This document shows positions 11,011-19,317 of a stretch of 64,000 nucleotides of DNA, one piece after another. This DNA is from Mesorhizobium sp. STM 4661 (GTDB taxonomy: Bacteria; Pseudomonadota; Alphaproteobacteria; Rhizobiales; Rhizobiaceae), in the NCBI RefSeq assembly GCF_000359125.1, contig NZ_CAAF010000019.1, positions 1 to 64,000 of the forward strand, read 5' to 3'. Every line of letters starts with the position of its first letter. Positions within the stretch are counted from its first letter, which is position 1. A program made the translations under genes and the position numbers. Under the pieces are notes generated by a model. That model did no database searches and had not been told where the DNA came from. It worked only from the letters and a program-made list of their open reading frames with translations.

Positions 11011-11868
11011 CTAGTGCAGATGCCTGAGCTTGTCAGGGTTACGCACGACATAGATCGCCGCGATCTTGCCGTCCTCGATTTCGAGCGCCGTCGTCTGGAG
11101 TTCGCCATCGGCTTCCAGCGTGACGAAGCCTGGCAATCCATTGACGAAACCGACACGGACAAGTGTCGAGCCATTCTCGCGCAACCAGGCCGCCACCTGC
11201 TCGTATTGCTTCATAACGGCGTCGAATCCCAGGGCCGGCTCCGTGGCTGCCGGACGTTTGCCGCCGCCATCGGCATGGGCGCTGACGTCGGCCTTCAGCA
11301 TCGCGCCAAGCGCCTTCATGTCGCCGCTGCGCGAGGCGGCGTAAAAGGCCTCGGCAAGTTCAAGGCCACGTTGTTTTTCCACCTGAAAGCGAGGTCGCGC
11401 CTCACGCATATGGGCGCGCGCACGGGCAGCGAGCTGGCGGCAGGCCGCCGCGTCGCGCTGGATAGCGGCCGCGACCTCCCCAAACTCCAGCCCGAACACA
11501 TCGTGCAGCAGAAAGGCCGCGCGCTCGAGCGGAGAAAGGCGTTCCAGCGCGAGCATCAGTGGCAAGGTGACGTCTTCTGCTTCGTTGTCCTCCACGACTG
11601 GATCGGGAAGCCAGGGTCCAATATAGGTCTCGCGCTGGCGTCGTGCCGATTTGAGCTGGTCCAGACAGAGGCGCATGACCGTGCGGCGCAGGAACGCTTC
11701 GGGCTCGCGCACCTCTGTGCGGTCGGCCCTCATCCAGCGGATGAAGGCCTCCTGCACCATGTCTTCGGCGTCGGCCACGGAGCCAAGCATGCGGTAGGCG
11801 ACGCGCATAAGCTTTGGACGCAGCAGCTCGAAATTCGCCGCCGCATGCTCGGACTCCGCGTTCATCAT
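11011..11868 (-). CDS. ECF41-type sigma factor (SigJ-like) with C-terminal SnoaL domain
   Basis: A 285-aa protein. Residues ~10-75 are sigma region 2 (LMRVAYRMLGSVADAEDMVQ) and ~110-160 are region 4. The remaining ~120 residues are an NTF2/SnoaL-like domain containing DGGGK, the C-terminal signature of ECF41 sigma factors. No anti-sigma gene is next to it, as expected for ECF41, where the C-terminal domain itself modulates activity. Its ATG overlaps the stop of the upstream carboxymuconolactone-decarboxylase gene by one base (TGATG), so translation is probably coupled. The pair is preceded by a sequence identical to the ECF41 promoter consensus, implying autoregulation. Confidence 0.92.
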   Translation of the reverse strand: MMNAESEHAAANFELLRPKLMRVAYRMLGSVADAEDMVQEAFIRWMRADRTEVREPEAFLRRTVMRLCLDQLKSARRQRETYIGPWLPDPVVEDNEAEDVTLPLMLALERLSPLERAAFLLHDVFGLEFGEVAAAIQRDAAACRQLAARARAHMREARPRFQVEKQRGLELAEAFYAASRSGDMKALGAMLKADVSAHADGGGKRPAATEPALGFDAVMKQYEQVAAWLRENGSTLVRVGFVNGLPGFVTLEADGELQTTALEIEDGKIAAIYVVRNPDKLRHLH

Positions 11869-12341
11869 CAGGCGGCCGCCGCCTTGGCGGCGGACCTTAC
11901 AACCGCCGGATCGGCCCAGGCACTGAAGCCAACCGCAAGGCGATTGTAGCCGTTGATGACATTGATCATCAATGTGAGTTTCACCTGCTCCTCCTCCGTA
12001 AACTCGGCCTTCAGGGCGTCATAGGCACTTTCGTGCGTATGTCCTTCGGACATTCGCGTCAGCGCGTCGGTCCAGCCGAGCGCGGCGCGCTCGCGGCCGG
12101 TATAGCAAGGCGCCTCGCGCCATGCCGGCAGCAGGTTGATGCGCTGCTCGGTCTCGCCGTTTTCGCGGGCAAACACAGTGTGCATATTGAGGCAGTTGGC
12201 GCAGCCGTTGATCTGGGAGGCGCGAATCTTCACAAGCTCGCTCAGGCTGGGCTCGAGGCTGGAGGAAATGGCGAGGGCCGCGCGCTGCCATTCCTTCATC
12301 AGGGAAGGGGCAGCGGCGAAGAGATCAAGTTTTGCGGTCAT
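11868..12341 (-). CDS. Carboxymuconolactone decarboxylase / AhpD-family protein
   Basis: A 157-aa protein starting MTAKLDLFAAAPSLMKEW; the ATG at 12341 has a GAAGGA RBS, whereas the longer open frame has none. CANCLNMHTVFAR is the CxxCxxxH redox motif of AhpD-like alkylhydroperoxidase/CMD proteins. Carboxymuconolactone-decarboxylase-like, oxidoreductase or epimerase genes are the standard partners of ECF41 sigma factors. It is first in a two-gene operon with the sigma factor and is probably the main target. A peroxidase-like redox role is inferred; the substrate is unknown. Confidence 0.9.
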   Translation of the reverse strand: MTAKLDLFAAAPSLMKEWQRAALAISSSLEPSLSELVKIRASQINGCANCLNMHTVFARENGETEQRINLLPAWREAPCYTGRERAALGWTDALTRMSEGHTHESAYDALKAEFTEEEQVKLTLMINVINGYNRLAVGFSAWADPAVVRSAAKAAAA

Positions 12342-12373
12342 GATAGGCTTCCTTCTGTTGGTTGCGACATCAT

Positions 12374-12400
12374 GACGAGACAGGATCCACCGGTGTGACA
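12374..12400 (-). promoter_or_regulatory. ECF41-type promoter upstream of the CMD-sigma operon
   Basis: On the minus strand TGTCACA (12400-12394) and CGTC (12377-12374) are separated by exactly 16 nt, and the ATG follows 32 nt after. TGTCACA-N16-CGTC is the published type of ECF41 target promoter, so sequence and context agree. Confidence 0.85.
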
Positions 12401-12480
12401 TGCACGCCAAATTTTTTGTGCCTGTCGCCAGGCGAAGCGTGGGGTGTGCCCGTCCTTGGAGCCGAGTCTAACCGTCCCGG

Positions 12481-13338
12481 CTATTGCCGTGTGGCGGAGG
12501 GTTCCGGCCGAGGCGCTTCCGGCGGCGGCGCGGGAACCGAAATGCCTTCGGCGTCGAAGGCCTGCTTGGCGCGTTTGGTGAGGTCGATCTGGGTGGCGAA
12601 GAAATCCGCGGCCGAGGTCCAGTAGCGCAAGGTGATGGCGACGGTGCTGTCGCCGACGGTGGCGACGAAGGCGATCGGGGCCGGTTCCCGCCTGACGTGT
12701 CGCTCGGCGGCGACGACGCCGAGCATTGTCTTTTGCGCGAAATCGATGTCGTTCCACGAGCCGATGGTCAGCGTGATGTCGCCGCGACGGACGCCGTTGC
12801 GCGAATAGTTGCGGACAGGCTGGTTCCACAGCGTCGAATTGGGGGCGAGGATGTAGACGCCGTCGACCGTCCTCAACCTGGTGGCGAACAGACCGATTTC
12901 CTCGATGGTCCCGGAAATGGCGCCGACTTCGGCATATTCGCCGATGCGGAATGGCCGCAGCGCCAGCAGCATGATGCCGGCGGCGATGTTTTGCAGCGTC
13001 CCTTGCAGCGCCAGGCCGATGGCCAGGCCGATGGCGCCGATGGCGGCAATGATCGAAGCCGTCTGCACGCCGAACTGGCCGAGCACCATGATGACCACGA
13101 GGACCAGGATGGCGTAGCGGACGATCTTCGAGAAGAAGTGACGCAGCGTCGCATCGAAGCCGTTGATGTGGCCGAGGCCGGCATAGAGCGAGCGCTCGGC
13201 GAGACCGGCGACGGTATAGCCGACGACCAGCAGGATGACGGCACCGATGGCCGAGAAGGAATAGGAGACGATCAGCGTGCTGAGTTGCGCAAGCCCGGCC
13301 TGCACGCTGAGGAGCGCGTTCTGGGGATCGATCGGCAT
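12481..13338 (-). CDS. MscS-family mechanosensitive channel
   Basis: A 285-aa protein starting MPIDPQNALLSVQAGLAQL. Three N-terminal membrane segments are visible, the last being GLAIGLALQGTLQNIAAGIM, the glycine/alanine-rich pore helix (TM3) of small-conductance channels. RPFRIGEYAEVG and the beta domain around VYILAPNSTLWNQPV follow. The size matches E. coli MscS (286 aa). The open frame extends 44 codons upstream without membrane or family similarity, so I prefer ATG 13338. It should release solutes on hypo-osmotic shock. It is a single gene, divergent from rsfS. Confidence 0.93.
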   Translation of the reverse strand: MPIDPQNALLSVQAGLAQLSTLIVSYSFSAIGAVILLVVGYTVAGLAERSLYAGLGHINGFDATLRHFFSKIVRYAILVLVVIMVLGQFGVQTASIIAAIGAIGLAIGLALQGTLQNIAAGIMLLALRPFRIGEYAEVGAISGTIEEIGLFATRLRTVDGVYILAPNSTLWNQPVRNYSRNGVRRGDITLTIGSWNDIDFAQKTMLGVVAAERHVRREPAPIAFVATVGDSTVAITLRYWTSAADFFATQIDLTKRAKQAFDAEGISVPAPPPEAPRPEPSATRQ

Positions 13339-13580
13339 GATGGAAATCCGGTTGGTCGATGCGCCGATAACCCCGGCAGGGCGGCAAGAGTTCCGATTTT
13401 TCTTGCGTTGTGGAACCGGAAGAACGGCACTGCGTTGGCGCTGGCAGGACCTGCCGTCTTGAAACTGCAACGCAACTCTGCCTATCTAAGCGATGTCACC
13501 TGATTTGAAGGGGTGATTTGGTTGTTCTTGCTGCGAAAGGAACTACACTGAGAACAGCACTGCGGAAGAGGGCCGACATC

Positions 13581-13958
13581 GTGCCTTCGCCGGCCGGGAT
13601 CAGCGTAAACGACGCCGTGTCCCGCGCCATCACGACAGTCCTTGCCAGTCTGGAAGACTCCAAGGCCGAAAATATCGTCTCAATCGACATTCAGCGGAAA
13701 TCGAGCCTCGGCGACTACATGGTCATCGCATCGGGCCGATCGCACCGTCATGTCTCGGCAGTCGCCGATCATCTCCTCAAGGCGCTCAAGGATGCCGGGC
13801 TCGGCACGGCGCGCGTCGAGGGACTGGCCGGCGCCGACTGGGTCCTGATCGATTCGGGCGACATCATCGTCCATGTCTTCCGTCCCGAAGTCCGTGACTT
13901 CTACAATCTCGAAAAGATGTGGCAGGCGCCGGATCTCGAGGAAGAGACCCTGCACTGA
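13581..13958 (+). CDS. rsfS: Ribosome silencing factor RsfS
   Basis: A 125-aa protein of the RsfS/DUF143 family, which binds L14 and blocks subunit joining. Conserved blocks are KAENIVSIDI, DYMVIASGRSHRHVSAVAD, GADWVLIDSGDIIVHVF and RDFYNLEKMW. I choose the GTG at 13581 because of AAGAGGG about 9 nt upstream; a TTG at 13518 would add 21 residues unlike the family. rlmH follows, the usual partner, separated here by a palindromic repeat. Confidence 0.95.
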   Translation: MPSPAGISVNDAVSRAITTVLASLEDSKAENIVSIDIQRKSSLGDYMVIASGRSHRHVSAVADHLLKALKDAGLGTARVEGLAGADWVLIDSGDIIVHVFRPEVRDFYNLEKMWQAPDLEEETLH

Positions 13959-13973
13959 GCCGTATTTGTCTTG

Positions 13974-14046
13974 ATGCATGTCGTTGTGCCAAACCGGCGC
14001 GCACCTTCGGTTCAAGCCCGAGGGCACGTTTTTGGGCGACATGCAT
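13974..14046. repeat. Rhizobial palindromic repeat (ATGCATGTCG family), copy 1
   Basis: ATGCATGTCG at 13974 and CGACATGCAT at 14037 form the ends of an imperfect palindrome with CCAAA / TTTGGG inside. A shorter copy lies at 24622-24668. It sits between rsfS and rlmH. Confidence 0.75.
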
Positions 14047-14066
14047 TGGCGGCTCTTTGAGGTAGG

Positions 14067-14549
14067 ATGAAGATATCAGTTCATGCCGTGGGCCGAATGA
14101 AAGCCGGCCCCGAGAAGCAGCTCGCCGACCGTTATTTCGAGCGCTTCGCCAAAAGCGGTCCCGCTGTGGGGCTCGAATTTGCCGGCATTGCCGAGATCGC
14201 GGAAGGCCGCGCCCAGACCGCTAACGAGCGGCGGCGCGAGGAAGGCCAGAGGTTGCAGACATATTTGCAGCCGGGCACCGCGCTGCTGCTGCTCGACGAG
14301 CGCGGCAGGAACCTTTCCTCCGACGATTTCGCCGGTCGCATCGGCCTGCTGCGCGATGGTGGGCGCAAGGCACTGGTCATCGCCATCGGCGGCGCCGACG
14401 GCCACGATCAATCGCTGCGCGATCAAGCCGATCTGTTGGTGTCGTTCGGCGCGCTGACCTGGCCGCACCAATTGGTCCGCGTGATGCTGGGCGAGCAGCT
14501 TTACCGGGCCGCCACCATCCTTTCGGGGCATCCCTATCATCGGTCGTGA
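14067..14549 (+). CDS. rlmH: 23S rRNA pseudouridine-1915 N3-methyltransferase
   Basis: A 160-aa SPOUT-class methyltransferase. MKISVHAVGRMKAGPEKQL is the N-terminus, LLLLDERGRNLSSDDFA and IAIGGADGHD form the SAM-binding trefoil knot, and the C-terminus LGEQLYRAATILSGHPYHRS is the RlmH hallmark. It methylates pseudouridine 1915 of 23S rRNA. It is adjacent to rsfS, the conserved bacterial pairing. Length is normal. Confidence 0.97.
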   Translation: MKISVHAVGRMKAGPEKQLADRYFERFAKSGPAVGLEFAGIAEIAEGRAQTANERRREEGQRLQTYLQPGTALLLLDERGRNLSSDDFAGRIGLLRDGGRKALVIAIGGADGHDQSLRDQADLLVSFGALTWPHQLVRVMLGEQLYRAATILSGHPYHRS

Positions 14550-14678
14550 GCCTGGCCGTGTATCGTTGCGAATCACACGGATTTCCGCCCCAATGCACCG
14601 TGAGATTGTGCTACGTTGGCAAGCTATCGAACATGGTTGATTGTTCGTTAACGAAGCCACGCATAGAGTCGGGGCTCA

Positions 14679-16007
14679 ATGTCTGAAATTGGACGATCGA
14701 GATTGAGCATTCTGCGCGGCTGCGGCATTGCGGCGGTGGCGTTCGTGCTGTCGCTCAGTGCCGTCAGGGCCGAGAACACGCTCGACCTGGCACCCGATCC
14801 GGATCAGAGCCGGGCCGAATACGAACAGGTGTCGAAGGATATCACGCTGTCGTCCGAGCGGCTGGCCAAGCTCGCCGCCGACATAGCGACGATCAAGAAA
14901 GATCATGCCTCGATCACCGCGGCGCTGATCCAGTCGGCGATGACCGAGCAAAAGCTTGGCCAGGATATCGAGGACATCGGCGCCAAGCTGGAAGGGTTGA
15001 AAGGCGAGGAGCAGAAGATCCGCGCCTCTCTGGCGGTGCGGCGCGACGTCCTGGCCGAGGTGCTGGGCGCGCTGCAGCGCATGGGGCTCAATCCGCCGCC
15101 GGCGATCCTGGTCAAGCCGGAGGACGCGCTGTCGTCGGTGCGCAGCGCCATCCTGCTCGGCGCCGTGGTGCCGGAATTGCGCCAGCAGACCGAGATCCTG
15201 CTGGCCGACCTCAAGGAGCAGTCGCGGGTGACGGCCTCGATCGAGGCGGAGCGGGCACGGCTGACGGCGGCGGTCGGCGAGCAGACGGCGGAGAAGAAGC
15301 GGCTAAGCATGCTGCTCGAAGCCAAGCAGAAGCTCGAAGCCGACACGCAAACGGCGCTGGTCGCCGAAAAGCAGCGATCCCAAGCACTTGCGGCCAAGGC
15401 CGGCAGTCTAAAGGAACTGATCGCGTCGCTCGAGGCCGACAAGGAGCGCAAGGCGGCGGACGCGGCGAAGGCCGCCGAGCAGAAGTCCGCGGATGCCGAC
15501 AAGGTCCCGGCGCAGCCGGAACTGGCGTCCCTGCCGGTGCCGGAAGCCAACCGGCTCACCGCCGCGGCGCCGTTTTCGGCGCTCCAGGGGCAGATCGCGC
15601 TGCCGGTCATCGGCAAGATCAAGCGGCGTTACGGGGCCGATGACGGTAACGGCGCGGTGATGCTCGGCGACATGGTTGCGACACAATCGGGAGCCATCGT
15701 CACCGCGCCGGCGGACGGAAATGTGCTTTATGCGGGACCTTTTCGCTCCTATGGTCAACTCTTGATCCTGAACGCGGGTGACGGCTATCATGTCGTTCTG
15801 GCGGGGATGAGCAGAATCAGCGTCGCGTCTGGCCAGTCGGTGCTCGCAGGAGAGCCGGTCGGCGCGATGGGAGAGGCCCGGGTGGCGAGCACCTCGGCAT
15901 CGAAGAATGGAAATGCCACGCCGGAGCTCTACGTCGAGTTCCGCAAGGATGGAAAACCCGTCGATCCGACCCCATGGTGGGCGGACCGTTTCTCTGGAAG
16001 GACGTGA
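14679..16007 (+). CDS. EnvC-like murein hydrolase activator (degenerate LytM/M23 domain)
   Basis: A 442-aa exported protein. The signal peptide covers about residues 10-32 (CGIAAVAFVLSLSAVRA). A long coiled coil spans ~40-270 (DITLSSERLAKLAADIATIK and similar), followed by an Ala/Lys-rich spacer and a C-terminal LytM domain (~305-440). The zinc ligands of active M23 peptidases are missing: the first block reads GAVMLGDMVATQSGA and the HxH block reads HVVLAG. This matches EnvC-type amidase activators, not active endopeptidases. It is followed after 1 nt by ctpA and then a YibQ-like gene; envC-yibQ adjacency is also seen in E. coli. A cell-division role in the periplasm is inferred. Confidence 0.92.
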   Translation: MSEIGRSRLSILRGCGIAAVAFVLSLSAVRAENTLDLAPDPDQSRAEYEQVSKDITLSSERLAKLAADIATIKKDHASITAALIQSAMTEQKLGQDIEDIGAKLEGLKGEEQKIRASLAVRRDVLAEVLGALQRMGLNPPPAILVKPEDALSSVRSAILLGAVVPELRQQTEILLADLKEQSRVTASIEAERARLTAAVGEQTAEKKRLSMLLEAKQKLEADTQTALVAEKQRSQALAAKAGSLKELIASLEADKERKAADAAKAAEQKSADADKVPAQPELASLPVPEANRLTAAAPFSALQGQIALPVIGKIKRRYGADDGNGAVMLGDMVATQSGAIVTAPADGNVLYAGPFRSYGQLLILNAGDGYHVVLAGMSRISVASGQSVLAGEPVGAMGEARVASTSASKNGNATPELYVEFRKDGKPVDPTPWWADRFSGRT

Positions 16008-16008
16008 G

Positions 16009-17334
16009 ATGATGCGGAAACTGTCGCTTTTGTTTGCCGGTGCGCTGATGGGCGCATCCGCGATGAGCCTGGTCCATGGCGCGCCAAGCTCGACGGCGAA
16101 CGCTGCGGGCTCCGAAACCTACAAGCAACTGGCGATCTTCGGCGACATCTTCGAACGGGTGCGGGCGCAATATGTGACGCCGCCGGACGACAAGTCGCTG
16201 GTCGAAAACGCCATCAACGGCATGCTTACCTCGCTCGACCCGCACTCCTCCTACATGAATGCCGAAGAGGCGCAGGACATGCGCGTGCAGACCAAGGGCG
16301 AGTTCGGCGGCCTCGGCATCGAGGTCACCATGGAGAACGACCTGGTCAAGGTGATCACGCCGATCGACGACACGCCGGCCGCCAAGGCGGGCGTGCTTGC
16401 CGGCGACTATATTGCCAAGATCGACGGCGAGGAGGTTCGCGGTCTGAGCCTCAACGACGCGGTCGAGAAGATGCGCGGGCTGGTCAACACGCCGATCAAG
16501 CTCACCATCCTGCGCCAGGGCGCCGACAAGCCGATCGAGCTGACGGTGGTGCGCGACATCATCAAGGTCAAGGCGGTCAAGTTCCGGGTCGAGAACGACA
16601 TCGGCTATATGAAGATCACATCCTTCACCGAAAAGACCTATGACGACCTTGAGAACGCCATCGACACCATCAAGAAGCAGGTGCCGAACGACAAGCTCAA
16701 GGGCTATGTGCTCGATCTCAGGCTCAATCCGGGCGGCCTGCTCGACCAGGCGGTGAGCGTGTCCGACGCCTTCCTCGACCGCGGCGAAATCGTCTCGACC
16801 CGTGGCCGCGATCCCAAGGACGTCACCCGCTTCGACGCCCGGCCCGGCGACGACATCGGCGCCAAGCCGCTGATCGTGCTCGTCAATGGCGGCTCGGCCA
16901 GCGCCTCTGAAATCGTCGCCGGCGCGTTGCAGGATCTGCGCCGTGCCACGGTGGTCGGCACGCAGTCCTTCGGCAAGGGTTCGGTGCAGACGATCATCCC
17001 GCTCGGCGAGAACGGTGCGCTGCGCCTGACGACGGCTCTCTATTACACACCGTCCGGCAAGTCGATCCAGGGCAAGGGCATCACGCCCGACATCAAGGTC
17101 GACCAGCCGCTGCCGCCCGAACTGCAGGGCAGGGACCTGACGCGCGGCGAATCGGACCTCAAGGGCCATATCAAGGGCGCCGACGAGGGCACCACCGGTT
17201 CGGGCTCGGCGGCCTATGTGCCGCCGGATCCGAAGGACGACCTGCAGCTCATCTATGCCGAGCAGCTGCTGCGCGGCCAGAAGACCGATCCGGCGTTCCC
17301 GCCGAATCCGGACAAGGCTGTCTTGAACCAGTAA
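16009..17334 (+). CDS. ctpA: Carboxyl-terminal processing protease (S41)
   Basis: A 441-aa periplasmic protease. I start at the ATG-ATG at 16009 (MMRKLSLLFAGALMGASAMS, a signal peptide); the upstream frame overlaps the previous gene. A PDZ domain covers ~95-175. The S41 catalytic domain has VLVNGGSASASEIVAGAL with the nucleophile Ser and QSFGKGSVQT with the general-base Lys, both intact. It probably degrades or matures envelope proteins. It forms an operon with the EnvC-like gene upstream. Confidence 0.96.
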   Translation: MMRKLSLLFAGALMGASAMSLVHGAPSSTANAAGSETYKQLAIFGDIFERVRAQYVTPPDDKSLVENAINGMLTSLDPHSSYMNAEEAQDMRVQTKGEFGGLGIEVTMENDLVKVITPIDDTPAAKAGVLAGDYIAKIDGEEVRGLSLNDAVEKMRGLVNTPIKLTILRQGADKPIELTVVRDIIKVKAVKFRVENDIGYMKITSFTEKTYDDLENAIDTIKKQVPNDKLKGYVLDLRLNPGGLLDQAVSVSDAFLDRGEIVSTRGRDPKDVTRFDARPGDDIGAKPLIVLVNGGSASASEIVAGALQDLRRATVVGTQSFGKGSVQTIIPLGENGALRLTTALYYTPSGKSIQGKGITPDIKVDQPLPPELQGRDLTRGESDLKGHIKGADEGTTGSGSAAYVPPDPKDDLQLIYAEQLLRGQKTDPAFPPNPDKAVLNQ

Positions 17335-17495
17335 GGGTCGATCGGCCGGGCAAACAGGTCTGGCCGCCTGATCGAAGCGATGCGATGCTGCCGGGGCCGC
17401 GAGGTTCCGGCAGTTTGATTCGGGGGACCGTGGCTGGAGCGCCACGCGTCTGAGTAACGCGCCAGCGATTATGGACTTCGCGCAGGATTTCGCGG

Positions 17496-17516
17496 GAAAA
17501 GTGATTTTCACTTTTC
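17496..17516. repeat. Short palindrome GAAAAGTGA-TTT-TCACTTTTC
   Basis: A perfect 9-bp inverted repeat with a 3-nt loop sits in the 206-bp gap between ctpA and the YibQ-like gene. Its flanks (CGCGG ... CGGATCATGCGCC) resemble a repeat family common between rhizobial genes. The rest of the gap holds nothing else recognisable. Confidence 0.6.
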
Positions 17517-17540
17517 GGATCATGCGCCCGGGGATGCGGC

Positions 17541-18704
17541 TTGGCTGACATCGGCAAGGATATCGAACGCCCGCTCGGACAGGCTGTCCGGCCGCCGCGC
17601 GCGGCCAACAGGATCAGCACCGGCGCGGTCGTGGCCGCGCTTGTCGTGCTGGCCGTGATTAGCGTCTCCGGCGCGATCGCGTTGCGCGAAAAGCCGTTTC
17701 GAAAGCCGGAGGTAACAGCCGTTTCAACGCCGAAGGTGACGGCCGCCGCGCCGGTCACTGAGCCGGCGCCGGCGCCGAAAGCGGAAGCAGCGCCCAAGAC
17801 CGGCGGCCCGCGGATCATCCTTGTCGAGACCGAAGAGGGCGACGGCCCGCCCAAGGCAGCCATTGTCATTCGCGACCCCTCGGCCATCGGCCAGAACCTG
17901 AAAATCGCGCATCTACCCGACAGAGCGCTGATCGAAGCCAGCGACACCGGCCCGTTGCCGGTCCGCGCCGTCGATGGCAGGCGGCCGTTCGACGTCTATG
18001 CGCGGCCGTGGTCCGGGGCGCGCGGCGCGCGCGTTGCGATCGTCATCGGTGGGCTCGCCGTGTCGCAGACCGGTACGCAGGCGGCCATCGCCAAGCTGCC
18101 GGCGGAGGTGACGCTGGCGTTCGCGCCGCAAGGCAACAGCATTGGCCGCTGGATGCAGGCGGCGCGGCAGAGCGGCCATGAGATCGTCATGCAGGTGCCG
18201 CTCGAACCGTTCGACTATCCGAATGTCAATCCAGGCCGCAACACGCTGACGATCGCCGCGAGCCCGGACGAGAATTTGAAGAGCCTGCGCTGGGCGCTGT
18301 CGCGGACGACCAACTATACCGGCGTCATGAACTATATGGGGGCGCGCTTTTCGGCCGATGCGACGGCGATGGGTCCGTTCATGGCCGAGCTCGGCAAGCG
18401 CGGCCTGGCCTATGTCGACGACGGCTCGTCGGCACGCAGCCTCGCCTCCGAACTGGCGCTGAAGGACGGCGTGCCGTTCGTGGCCGGCGATACGGCGATC
18501 GATGCCGTGCAGGACCGTGGCGCCATCCTCAAGAAGCTGGACCAGCTCGAAGCGACCGCCCGCGCGAAGGGCTCCGCCGTCGGCATCGGCTCGGCCTTCG
18601 ACCTGACCGTCGACACGGTGGCGTCCTGGGTGATCGAGGCCAAGAAGCGCGGCATCGAGATCGTACCGATTTCGGCAGTGGCGATAGATCCGCAAAAAGG
18701 TTGA
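17541..18704 (+). CDS. Divergent polysaccharide deacetylase (YibQ-like)
   Basis: A 387-aa protein with one N-terminal membrane anchor (~residues 29-50, [19 protein letters not shown]) and a Pro/Ala-rich spacer. The catalytic-fold domain spans ~150-385 with [40 protein letters not shown] and [15 protein letters not shown]. These are the divergent polysaccharide deacetylase family (DUF610) blocks. The start is a TTG at 17541; no ATG in frame fits better. It probably acts on cell-wall glycan in the periplasm with the EnvC-like activator and CtpA upstream. Enzymatic activity is not proven for the family. Confidence 0.9.
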   Translation: MADIGKDIERPLGQAVRPPRAANRISTGAVVAALVVLAVISVSGAIALREKPFRKPEVTAVSTPKVTAAAPVTEPAPAPKAEAAPKTGGPRIILVETEEGDGPPKAAIVIRDPSAIGQNLKIAHLPDRALIEASDTGPLPVRAVDGRRPFDVYARPWSGARGARVAIVIGGLAVSQTGTQAAIAKLPAEVTLAFAPQGNSIGRWMQAARQSGHEIVMQVPLEPFDYPNVNPGRNTLTIAASPDENLKSLRWALSRTTNYTGVMNYMGARFSADATAMGPFMAELGKRGLAYVDDGSSARSLASELALKDGVPFVAGDTAIDAVQDRGAILKKLDQLEATARAKGSAVGIGSAFDLTVDTVASWVIEAKKRGIEIVPISAVAIDPQKG

Positions 18705-18706
18705 GC

Positions 18707-19231
18707 ATGGCGAAGGCAAAAGAAAAGATCGATCCCGAGACGCTGCCTTATCGCCCCTGCGTCGGGCTGATGATCCTAAATTCCGAGGGTCTGGTCTGGG
18801 TTGGCCATCGCATTGCCGAACCGGACAGCGAATTCGCCGGTACAAAGCTGCTCTGGCAGATGCCGCAGGGCGGCATCGACAAGGGTGAGGAGCCGCTGCA
18901 GGCGGCGGAGCGGGAACTGTATGAAGAAACCGGCATGCGCTCGGTCTCGCTGCTGGCAGAGGCGCCGCACTGGATCAATTACGACCTGCCGGCGCATCTG
19001 GTCGGCGTTGCCTTCAAGGGCCGATATCGCGGCCAGACGCAAAAATGGTTTGCCTTCCGGTTTCACGGCGACGCAAACGAAATCCAGATCAATCCGCCGC
19101 CGGGTGGCCACACCGCCGAGTTCGACAAATGGGCGTGGCGGCCGATGCAGGAGTTGCCCGACCTGATCGTACCGTTCAAGCGCAAGGTCTACGAGGACGT
19201 GGTGGCGGCGTTCCGGCATTTGGTAGCCTAG
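18707..19231 (+). CDS. rppH: RNA pyrophosphohydrolase
   Basis: A 174-aa Nudix hydrolase starting [20 protein letters not shown]. The Nudix box [20 protein letters not shown], continuing into TGMR, is complete. LLWQMPQGG and the C-terminal [12 protein letters not shown] are RppH-specific. It removes pyrophosphate from mRNA 5' ends and triggers decay. The ATG at 18707 lies 2 nt after the upstream stop, with AAAAAGG as RBS, so it is coupled to the YibQ-like gene. Confidence 0.96.
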   Translation: MAKAKEKIDPETLPYRPCVGLMILNSEGLVWVGHRIAEPDSEFAGTKLLWQMPQGGIDKGEEPLQAAERELYEETGMRSVSLLAEAPHWINYDLPAHLVGVAFKGRYRGQTQKWFAFRFHGDANEIQINPPPGGHTAEFDKWAWRPMQELPDLIVPFKRKVYEDVVAAFRHLVA

Positions 19232-19317
19232 CTGCCTGCTATCTGCCGTGCCGGCCATGGTTGCTGCATCGCTATCATGGCCTTATTGATGGCCAATCCG
19301 CTGCGAGCAAGGTCGGC

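Noticed and set aside
14679..16007. Considered as an active M23 endopeptidase
   Set aside because: The zinc ligands of the LytM domain are absent, matching EnvC-type activators.
17335..17540. Searched for a small gene or RNA between ctpA and the YibQ-like gene
   Set aside because: Only a short palindrome was found; no frame with an RBS and no stable larger structure.
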